Origin: Mayamaea pseudoterrestris
Taxonomy: Eukaryota; Bacillariophyta; Bacillariophyceae; Sellaphorales; Sellaphoraceae
Assembly: GCA_027923505.1 (NCBI GenBank)
Contig: BROI01000021.1
Location: 62,001-126,000 of the forward strand
DNA length: 64,000 nucleotides
Reading direction: 5' to 3'
Positions 1 to 9,370 of this stretch are shown here, piece by piece. Position 1 is the stretch's first letter. Each line of letters begins with the position of its first letter. The position numbers were made by a program, and so were the translations under genes. The notes under the pieces were generated by a model. That model was not told the DNA's origin and searched no databases. It saw nothing but the letters and a program-made list of their open reading frames with translations.

Positions 1-995
1 AAATCTTTTGCGTTTATGGAATGTGCGGATGATTTCACTGCCCGGTAGGATGGTATTGACCAAAACGTAGCTGGTTCCGTCAGATCGGGAAAGCACTCAT
101 GGAATACCATGTAACGCAGCTGCATGTATAGACCCTTCCATGCAGCTGCACAGAATAGTGGATTCAAATGTGGAAGTATTCCAGTGTAGCGTGTTCTGCC
201 GGTAAAGTTCTTGCTGCGGTTGCTTTGGATCATCTGCACCATCATTCCGCTTGACCCGACAGCATGTATGTGCGAAACAAACACATGACGCAACAATTGC
301 CGATAACAGTCTTCCCCTCGTCCAAGGACCGCAATTAGCTCAGTGAACGATGCACCCATCATGGCAAGCAAAAGTGGACTTTTGTTGTACATTTTCGGCT
401 GCCGAGGGGTGACAAGCATGCATGACACAAGAAGCTGCTCCATTTGATCCAGTGAAATAAACCGATTAATGTCGGCCATCAAGTCAAGCATCCCTTCTTC
501 AGCGCGGTAACCCTTTTGCAATGACACGGCCTTACAGAATGCCTTTACTGGCTCCAGTTTGCCGACAGAGGCAGAAATATTGCCTTGGTATGACGCTTGA
601 ACTTCTAGCATGCGGACAGTGAATTCACAGCGAAGATGGTGGTTTATCCATGTTTTTGCTCGGGTCATTGTGTCGTCTGATACATCAGGAAGGCTGGAAA
701 GGTATCGGAAGAAGTCGATGACAAGGGTTGTGTTGAACTTGTGTACATCCCTGGAGTCGGTGACATTGACCAAGACAGATTCGCCATGAATAGTATCAAG
801 GAAGTGATACAAATGGAGGCCGTACTTGGTCTGACATGGAGGAAGTCCCCGTTCTTTGCAAAATTGTATCCAGCGTTCAATCGTCTGTCGACTCTTTTTC
901 TCGCTTTCGTTCGAGGGAAACGCAACAGCCTGGCCGGCATACAGATTCTTGAATTCAAAGCTTGCCTTCAGAGCGTCGTGATCATTGCTCGTCTC
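1..995 (-). pseudogene. Crypton-like tyrosine recombinase (Ndc10/YR type), partial, split by a retrotransposon
   Basis: The minus strand is open without a stop from the copia insertion site (995) to the left window edge, about 330 codons, so the stop lies outside the window. Visible motifs fit the Crypton/Ndc10-like tyrosine recombinase fold: a helical N-terminal core-binding part (KSRQTIERWIQFCKERG), then LGRGEDCYRQLL, which resembles the first catalytic Arg box (LLRGEDRR in relatives), and later GRTRYTGILPHLNPLFC, which resembles the conserved box GR-EYTG-RHKDPLLC of this family. Cryptons are DNA transposons that move by a tyrosine recombinase. A copia element entered at 996, near the start codon; the frame resumes in phase at 12611-12657. 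The family call is by motif recognition only. A domesticated Ndc10-like DNA-binding protein is the alternative. The catalytic Tyr would lie left of the window and cannot be seen. Confidence 0.6.
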
Positions 996-1297
996 AGTCG
1001 AAACAATTAAGGTTCAGGCCCTGCCAGTGTCCGTTTGTTTCGGTTGATCCTCATGGCTGGATATCTGTTAATATCCAGTATCTGTGAATACTCAAGTTAC
1101 TTAAGCTACAGAAGCAAGCCGACGTTACCAACACGTCGGCAACGGTCCCCTTAAAGTAGCGGTAACAACTAAATCAAATCATTCTATTGCAAAGTACACG
1201 CAATCGTCTCGTTCCCCTTCTTCTTACCAAGCTAGTAGACTGATCATCTCCTACTTGACCAAGTCCTCAAGGTAACTCGACACAAGTTGCATTGATA
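996..1297 (+). repeat. 5' LTR of the copia element (302 bp)
   Basis: It matches 12309-12610 base for base by eye. With the GTCTC target duplication taken as the flank, the LTR ends are AGTCGAAAC and GCATTGATA rather than the usual TG...CA. It carries a short inverted pair, GCCGACGT...ACACGTCGGC, around 1120-1140. Confidence 0.9.
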
Positions 1298-1315
1298 GGT
1301 TATTCGTCCCAATCA
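1298..1315 (+). other. Possible primer binding site of the copia element
   Basis: The bases directly after the 5' LTR read GGTTATTCGTCCC. The GGTTAT start is shared with copia-type elements that prime from an internal cut of initiator tRNA-Met, but the rest does not match that tRNA well. The assignment rests mainly on position. Confidence 0.3.
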
Positions 1316-1363
1316 CGCGCCCTACTGCCGCTACAAAATCTCGTTCTAGACCCCGAGAAAAGC

Positions 1364-2936
1364 ATGTCTACCGACAACAACAACGACACCGACACGGAGC
1401 AGTACTTCGACACTCCTCCTCCTAAACCCCGAGCTGGCTCTCCAACATCTGCTGCAGCTGATCTTGCCACGCTCATCACAGCTCTCAAGTCGATTCCATC
1501 CGACCAGCTTAAGATCCTCCTCCAAGCCGTCCAACCGACCGACGCGTCGTCGCCTGGAGACTCTCCTCCCAAGGATGAAACCTCTATTCCAACGGCCAAC
1601 GAATATGTTTCCCTCATTGGTGGTTACCTCGATGCCGAGCGCAAGATTGCCTTCTGTGGAGGCAAGCCGAATCTTGACTACACGCTCCCCCAAGTGCTCG
1701 AGGACGATCCGCTCGCCAAGCACATCCCCAAGACGCCAGCTTGCCACCGCGACCTCACCATGAAGCGTGCTGCTCAAGACTACGCCATTCGCATTGCTTT
1801 CAAGCCTTCAATTGGCAAGTTAGAGAAGGCCATGCCGATGTTCGCGTGGGGCGAGCTCATCCTTCGTGCGCTTGAAACGACTGGTGGCGATTCTGTCACT
1901 TACTCGCTGTCGAGAGACAACAAGACGCGCGTTAGTGTTTGTACCAACTTTGATGTACTCACGCTCGCTCACGTTATCGCTCAAAGCAAGAAGGATGTCG
2001 CCAATTGGCGTCCAATGGACCACGAGAACAGCTCGATGGCGATCGAGTTCGTGTTGAATCACTTGAGCACGGCGATCCAACAGATTGTCGAGCCTCGCCG
2101 AAAGGAAGATGATACCTTCGCCATCTTCTTTATGCGCATCGCTCAAGCCAACGCTGATCTCTCATACGAAGCTGCCGACAAGATGAAGGCAGAGCTCCGT
2201 GCTTACAAATTGACCGACGTTTCCTACCAAGACGTTCACCATTTTGGTGCCAAGTTCCTCAACACTGAGCGCCAGCTTCACAATGGCAAACGCTGGGATC
2301 ATGCGCTTGGATTGATCTTCATTAGAGAGCTCTCCAAGTGTCCATCGGAAGTTATGCGTGTAACGTTCATTGGCATTGGAGAACGGTACGACACTGCTCT
2401 TCGTGAAATCAATCCCCTCTCCTACGACGAGCAGCGCTCTCGCATGTTCAGTTTAAACGTTCATATCTCCCAGTTGGTTGAACGCGCTGACGATCTTTAC
2501 GCTCAGATCAAAGCAGTTGATGGAGGATGGCCTCCGCTTGTCAATATTGTCGACAAGAAAGCGCCCGATATCAACTCGTTGACGAAACTCAGCCACGCCG
2601 AGCAAGCTGCTCTCATCTCAAGCGGCCAAGTTGACATCAACAACCTCGTTCAATCCAAGGTCAAAGAACTTCGTACCAAGGACAAGAAGCAGTTGGAAGC
2701 TTACAAGAAGCGCTTCGCCAAGCAGTCGCCAACTGGCGACACCAAGGCTCCAAACACGACTCCTTCTAGCGATTCCTCCAAGACGACGGCCGCCGAAAAG
2801 CGAGCCGAACGCCCTCTTCCAGCATGGCGCACAAAGCCGCCTGCTGCAAACAATAAAGACGAAGTCAAGGAGGTTGGCAAGTACAAGTTCCAGTGGTGCG
2901 ACAAGTGCTCCAAGTGGGTGTGGAATCATACGTCTG
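1364..2936 (+). mobile_element. gag-like region of the copia element (fossil)
   Basis: A long open frame follows the 5' LTR. Its first ATG (1292) lies on the LTR boundary; the ATG at 1364 (MSTDNNNDTD) is the more natural start. The N-terminal 100 residues are Ser/Pro/Thr-rich and look disordered; the middle is a helical capsid-like segment; the C-terminal part is Lys-rich and ends at a Cys-containing segment (WCDKCSKWVW), where the TRIM-like insertion begins. Other than position, length and composition I have no capsid signature to cite, so gag is inferred from its place between LTR and pol. Confidence 0.7.
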
Positions 2937-3142
2937 TAGCAGGTATGCAACAGAAAGTAGTATCACTATGCCGTTAAAAGTAGCGCACCTCGGAATCGAA
3001 CCAAGGATAACCGGCTATATCACCTCTAAACACGCTGCTACTTTTCCGTCTGCTAGTGTACTATATGCTGCATACAAGGCACCATGCACTATGACAAGTA
3101 AAGGTATCGCTCTGGTTGCTGTTTTTCGTGTGCAACCTGCTA
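2937..3142 (+). repeat. Left 206-bp terminal repeat of the TRIM-like element
   Basis: Same sequence as 3407-3612. On the minus strand it contains GGTTCGATTCC (3002-2992), a full match to the RNA polymerase III B box, inside a potential 5-bp T-arm stem (CTTGG/CCGAG) followed by an acceptor-like GTGCGCT. Confidence 0.8.
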
Positions 3143-3406
3143 CTCCCCTAGCTTTGCGCGTCATAGTGCTAACTCGTCTTCCGTTTCAGCTGGCATTTTC
3201 GTCTCGCGGGGGAATGTCACTTTTCAGTTTTTCCTGCGGCGTTTCGGGCTCGGCGCATCTTTGTGCACTCCCCAGGGTCCGCGACTCCCCATCGTTCGTT
3301 CGTGACAAACCCGTGCAACCAGTGAATTTTTGCTTTTTCTTCGCTTGATTCGATCGCAACTCGAACCAGCAGCCTCAGTCCAGATCTCTCGATAGGGACG
3401 CTACCA

Positions 3407-3612
3407 TAGCAGGTATGCAACAGAAAGTAGTATCACTATGCCGTTAAAAGTAGCGCACCTCGGAATCGAACCAAGGATAACCGGCTATATCACCTCTAAA
3501 CACGCTGCTACTTTTCCGTCTGCTAGTGTACTATATGCTGCATACAAGGCACCATGCACTATGACAAGTAAAGGTATCGCTCTGGTTGCTGTTTTTCGTG
3601 TGCAACCTGCTA
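3407..3612 (+). repeat. Right 206-bp terminal repeat of the TRIM-like element
   Basis: Second copy of the 206-bp repeat. It ends in ACCTGCTA directly before the TCTG target duplication. The B-box-like sequence recurs on the minus strand at about 3472-3462. Confidence 0.8.
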
Positions 3613-6150
3613 TCTGCAACTCACAAATCCAAGTCGCCCGAGGCAAACAACTTCATCCTTGCCGACTCCGCCAACGTGTTTGAAGAATTCACCGACTACG
3701 CTCCCTTCGCTGACAGTCAGGAATGACTTGAATGCGGAAGGACGCCGCCTCTTCTTCTCTTTGTTCAAGCGTTTTGTTTCAAGACTGCCTTCGCCCGGTT
3801 CATCCTCAAGCCCGTCGCCGCCATGCTCCTCTTGGCTGCTCTGAGTATGCTTCCTACCGTTCTACCGGCCGTCCTTGAATCAGTTTGCGCTTGCGCATTG
3901 AGTGGACTTGCGCTCAATCAATGGTTCTGGTCTACGACTCTCGCCAACGCCTCTACGTTTGCCTGCACTGCGCTCAGCTTTTCGCGCGCTCCGCTCGCTC
4001 TTCCAACGTTTCTCCGCTGGTTTTGGTTTGAGTTACTCACGACTACGCTCGAGAGGGAGATGATGTTGCTGTGGATGACAGTTATCCTCGAAGCATTAGC
4101 TCTTTCCTATCACCTTTCTCCGAGTCGCCCGCAACCAACTAGAGACAAGCTCCGTCAAAAACAAAAACACTACGACAAACGCAAGAACTCTACTGACGAA
4201 CGTCAACTTTCCGTCCAATCAAAACGCCGCATTCGCCAACAGAAACGATTGAAAAGAACGCTCCGTGTCCCACTCATCTATAGCTATCACCGTTCCTATC
4301 CAACAAGATTGCGCAGCGACGGCATCTATCGTCAAAGAGTCCATTGCCCTCGTTTCGAGACCCTTCCAGACGCCAAGACTGTTCCCATTGAAGTCATTAA
4401 AGGGTACAATGGCTTGTTTACGACCCTCGTCGAGTCCAAGGCATGCCGATGGATCGACAATCCCATCTCCCAATTTAATTCCCTCGTCGAGTACCCCAGC
4501 CTCATGGATTACCTTGGCGCGCTCGCTCCACTCGAGTTCAACAACGTTACTTTCCAAGCAGACTCTACAGTCAATGACTTTGCCTTCTCTCCAAGCAATG
4601 CTGCACGATCCTCCACGTTCGAAATCATTCACGACAGCGGCGCTTCTGCAACCGTCGCCAATCACTTGGATGACTTCGTCCCTGGTACTTACCGCAAGAG
4701 CACAAAGAAGATCATTGCTAAAGGCCTCGCATCTGGATTGCAAGTAGTCGGCCATGGCATAATTGACTGGACCCTTGATGGCAACGATGGCAAGCCTCTA
4801 CGAGTCCGTTGTCAAGCTCTCTACATACCCGACAGTCCGCGCAAGTTACTGTGTCCCCAACAGTACACTCGATATCACAAGCTACACGATCGCGAGGCAA
4901 ATTTAACGTTTGCTATTAATGGAGAAGGATTCTGGTACTTTGATCTACACAAACAAGGACGCCCGTCCCTTCTTCACGGCTCGCTCGATCCAGTCACCAA
5001 CCTACCGACTTCTACAGCCATTGCAACTCAAGATAGTCCTGAAACCCTTCATGCTGAGTTTAATGCATGTGTAACAGACGCTCGAAACGCCAACTTGTCG
5101 CCCGCGCAAAAGCTCCTTCTTCAATGGCATTTCAAGTGCGGCCACGCCAGCTTCCGCAGCATTCAAAACCTTCTACGCTCTGGTCGCCTCGCTACAAGCG
5201 ATGAGATGCGCAAACTCCATAAAGCAGCAGCCTCCTGTGAGATCCCGCGGTGCGCTGCTTGCGAGTTTGGCAAGGCAAAACGGCGACCCGCGCCCGGAAC
5301 GAGTCGTCAACCAACGCCTCGAGCCGATGGATCGCTCAAGCAAGGAAAGCTTCGACCAGGACAACAAGTCTCCGTTGATCATTACATCTGCAGTCAAAAG
5401 GGACGCCTCTATACGTCTCGCGGCAAAACGTCGACCGACTCAATGTTCAGCGGTGGCGCGCTCTTTGTCGACCACGCAAGTGGATACGTCTTCGTCGACC
5501 ATCAAGTTGTTATGAACACTCATGAAACTCTTCGCTCCAAGTGGAACTTTGAAAAGGTTGCAAGGGATTGCGGCGTTTCAATTGAAAGCTACTTGTCTGA
5601 TAACGCTGCGTGTTTCACCAGTCACGAGTACACTGAGCATCTTTCCAAATTCAAGCAGACGACTGTCTTTGCAGGCGTCGGCGCCCATCATCAAAACGGA
5701 ATAGCAGAACGAAACATTCAAACCATTATGAACATGGCAAGAACGATGCTTATCCATGCTAACATGCATTGGACTGACGTTGATGACATGTCGCTCTGGC
5801 CGATGGCTGTCGACTTCGCAGTTTACATCTTCAATCGAATGCCAAACGTCGCCACTGGCCAAGCTCCCATTGATATCTTCACTGGTACCATCTGGGCAAG
5901 CCACAAGTTCCATCATCTCCACGTTTTTGGATCGCCCGCCTACGTTCTTGATCCTCGCATGCAAGACGGCAAGTCCATTCCTCGTTGGAAAGTGCGCTCA
6001 CGCCGCGGGATCTTTGTCGGCTTCTCCAGCAAGCACTCGGCTACAGTTCCTCTTGTCCTCAACTTGAATACATTAACCATCAGTCCTCAGTATCACGTTA
6101 CGCATGACGATTGGTTTACTACAGTTGACGCTCTTCCTGATTCGCCTCCA
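3613..6150 (+). mobile_element. Copia pol, left copy: protease and integrase (fossil)
   Basis: Recognisable parts, in order: a retropepsin-like DSGA motif (IHDSGASATVAN), a GAG-pre-integrase and HHCC integrase zinc region (WHFKCGHASF...CAACEFGKAKRRP), and the integrase core (DHYICSQKGR, then SDNAACFTSHEY, then HHQNGIAERNIQTIM). The longest open frame here runs 3823-6219. The stretch 5536-6150 reappears almost unchanged at 9371-9985, where the right pol copy begins. This copy is broken. Confidence 0.85.
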
Positions 6151-9100
6151 ATTTCCGGTCGACAGATGGACGAGTCTCTTTGCGACAAGCAAGTACATGT
6201 ATCCGTTCGACGACGATGACCCCCTTCCTGCTCTCAATCCTGAGTGGGAGGACAACTTTGATGCCTCAGCTGCTCGCCAAGATGCTATACATGCAGCACA
6301 GACTCCTTCCACCACTCCAGTTTTACCTGCTCCCGCCGCTCCGCCAGCGGTTGCTCCAGTTCCTTCCAATGATTCTCCGCCCGCCCAGGCGTCTCCGCCT
6401 CCGAATCAGAGGGCGACAAGGACTCCTGAAATTCATTAGCCTACAAGAAGCCGCAGAACCAACGCTTCAGAGGAGCAGAGGCGAGCATTTAGATCACATT
6501 GATGGCAATCCTTTGCGCTGCGTCTTACCTACACCGCGTGTCGCAGCCGATGTCACAGTCAATCACAGTCCACCAAACGCATCAAACGAGTCCACGATCC
6601 CGACGACAGCTCCCACGCTCGCACAACAACCACAACAACAAGCAGTGATCCTCCTTTACGACGCTCTGCGTTTACGTGATCGTCCTCCTGAGCCAGTCAT
6701 CACACGAGCTCAGAGACTCCGTCATGCTCGCGAGCAATGATTGAAACCAATATGCTGTTAGCAGAACATGCGCACGCGGAATGCCCTTACTCAATCGGTT
6801 TAACGCCAAAGTGCTACTCGCCTCGCCGAACGATCCCGGCACACTCCGCTACGATGAAGCGCGCGCTGATGACTCTGAAGAGTTCAGGAAAGCCGCAGGA
6901 ATAGAGATCAAGTCGCTCGAAGATCATGACCGTGAGTTCGTCATCCCAAGGACCGAGGTTCCTCAAGGAAAGCAAATCATCCGCGCATGGACCTTTCGCG
7001 CAGCGAAACGCCCGGTGGAGCTAAGAAACACAAGCTCGCTTCTGCGTTGAGAGACCTACAGAAGGCGTATTTGAAACGTTTGCACCAGTCGTTCAATGGA
7101 GCACCGTTCGTGTCCTCTGGTGTTCGCGCTTGGACGTTCGGCTACAAAACCAAATGCATTGATTTCACCAACGCGCTTTCGTTCAAGCAGAACTAAAGGA
7201 TCCAATCTACATTCAATTCCCACGCGGCTTTCAACACAAGGACGGTCATCAATCAAAGCGATTACTGTTTAAAGTTGCTCAGCGTGCTGCAGCGCAGCAA
7301 GATCGCCCCAAAGCTCTTCTCACGAACACTTCGCGACCGGCTCGTCGAGCTTCGGTTTCACTCAAGCTTCTTGTCCCTGTCTCTTCTACCCCGGACAAAT
7401 CTCGCGTTCTTGGCGTTGCATCTGCGTCGCCGTCCGAGAGCTGCAGACTCATCGGCGCCGCTCAAAGTTCCCGCTCACGAAGAAAGCGATTCAATTCTTG
7501 GCATTGATATAAAGCGCTCTGGCAAGTCTTTCCGCTCACTCAAACGGGTTTTGATCGACAGTATCATTCAGCTACTGGAATGGAGGCTGCTAACGAGTCT
7601 TCGCCCGCCAGCGATGCTCGGCAAGCCGCGATTTCCCGGATCATCAAGAGAGCTGCAGCCACATCTCGCTAATCGGCAACTTCTCCATCTGCTGGTATTC
7701 GCCCTACTTGCCTTTGCGGTCAGTCAATGCGCTCGATTCAATCACTGCCCTAAAAGCCACACTTTGCGCCGTTAGCCCTCGCTCCTTCTCATCAAGCTGC
7801 GAACAAGGACTCATCATGGCGCCAAGGTAACCTCACGGTTGCTGTTCGTTGTTTGCCGACTTTGCTGGTTTATATGGAGGAGGAAGACGTGTCAAGTCGT
7901 GTCGCTCGTCGCGTGCCGGACACCTCATCATGCTCGTTTAGCAGGTATATGCAACAGAGTAGTATGCCGTTAAAAGTAGCGCACCTCGAATCGAACCATC
8001 CACGTAAGGATAACCGATATTATATCAATTTAAACACGCTGCTACTTTTCCGTCTGCTAGTGTACTATATGCTGCATACAAGGCACCATGCACTATGACA
8101 AGTAAAGGTATCGTCTGGTTGCTGTTTTCGTGTGCAACCTGCCACTCCCTAGCTTTGCGTCATAGTGCTAACTTCCGTTTCAGCTGGCATTTTCAGCCCT
8201 GTGGGGAATGCTCACTTTTCAGTTTTTCCTGGCGTTTCGTCGGCGTCTTTTGTGCACTCCCCAGGGTCCGCGACTCCCCATCGTTCGTTCGTGACAAACC
8301 CGTGCAACCAGTGAATTTTTGCTTTTCTCTTCGCTTGATTCGATCGCAACTCGAACCAGCAGCCTCAACAGATCTTCTCGAAGGGACGCTACCATAGCAG
8401 GTATGCAACAGAAAGTAGTATCACTATGCCGTTAAAAGTAGCGCACCTCGGAATCCTGAACCAAGGATAACCGGTCATATCACCTCTAAACACGCTAAGT
8501 TTCTTCCAGTTCGCTAGTGTACTATGCTGCATTACAAGGCAACCATGCACAAAGTAAAGGTATCGTGCTGTTGTTTTTCACTGTAAAAGAGTCCATTGCC
8601 CTCGTTTCGAGACCCTTTCCAGACGCCAAGACTGTTCCCATTGAAGTCATTTCCCTGGTACTTACCGCAAGAGCACAAAGAAGATCATTGCTAAAGGCCT
8701 CGCATCTGGATTGCAAGTGAATGGCCATGGCATAATTGACTGGACCCGATTGGCAACGATGGCAAGCCTCTACGAGTCCGTTGTCAAGCTCTCTACATAC
8801 CCGACAGTCCGCGCGCGTTACTTTCCATACACTCATTCAACTCACCACGACAAATTTAACGTTTGCTATTAATGGAGAAGGATTCTGGTACTTTGATCTA
8901 CACAAACAAGGACGCCCGTCCCTCTTCACGGCTCGACCATCCAGTCACCAACCTACCGACTTCTACAGCCATTGCAACTCAAGATAGTCCTGAAACCCTT
9001 CATGCTGAGTTTAATGCATGTGTAACAGACGCTCGAAACGCCAACTTGTCGCCGCGCATTTCATTTAAGCGCGCCACGCAGCTTCCACACAGCTCTTCAA

Positions 9101-9370
9101 ACATTCACGCTTTCCTCCATCGATGACCGCTGCATGCAAACCCATATAGCAGCAGCACCTCTCTTGTCGTGGTGGCCTTGGCGCGCGTGGGCGAGTCGTA
9201 CCCCTTCTCCCGCTCTTGGTCGCTCTGCCCGAGCTTTCGCGCCCCCCATCCGCACGGGAGTCGTGGGTTAATCCCTGCAGAATGGTTCGCGTTTCTCTTT
9301 TGCTCGTTCTTCGGCTGATGGAGTATAAAAAGCCGATGCAGCTCGTCCAGCTTTCTTTTTCAGCTGCCTT
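6150..9370 (+). mobile_element. Noisy copia block: decayed pol 3' part, second TRIM-like copy, decayed pol 5' part (fossil)
   Basis: 6150-7938 parallels 9985-11840 of the intact copy (RT and RNase H). 7939-8585 parallels the TRIM-like element at 2937-3612. 8586-9370 parallels 4336-5536 in shortened form. Small differences are dense throughout, and about 9127-9370 can barely be aligned, while sequence on both sides is clean. No useful reading frame remains; the number of breaks is large (tens). Either a rearranged fossil or unreliable sequence. Confidence 0.7.
7939..8585 (+). mobile_element. Second, degraded TRIM-like copy
   Basis: It begins TAGCAGGTAT and follows the order of 2937-3612: a left repeat, the internal segment with the same landmarks (CTCCCTAGC..., ...GGGACGCTACCA), and at 8395 a second repeat starting TAGCAGGTATGCAAC. 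The right end is lost against pol sequence near 8585. It diverges much more from the first copy than the two repeats of the first copy diverge from each other. Confidence 0.65.

Larger units (their letters stand above)
2937..3612 (+). mobile_element. TRIM-like element nested in the copia element
   Basis: Two 206-bp direct repeats (2937-3142 and 3407-3612), identical by eye, enclose 264 bp of unique sequence. The repeats begin TAGCAGGT and end ACCTGCTA, a perfect 8-bp inverted terminal pair. The whole is flanked by TCTG on both sides (2933-2936 and 3613-3616), a 4-bp target duplication. This is the layout of a terminal-repeat retrotransposon in miniature. No coding capacity is evident, and I see no convincing primer binding site or polypurine tract, so the class is inferred from layout only. 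The insertion separates the gag region from pol. Confidence 0.65.

Noticed and set aside
741-1010. Plus-strand open frame of 89 codons at the left edge
   Set aside because: It is the shadow of the minus-strand recombinase frame and has no motif of its own.
2982-3036. A complete functional tRNA gene on the minus strand
   Set aside because: Only about 55 nt separate the acceptor ends and no anticodon arm can be drawn. It is at most a tRNA-derived fragment.
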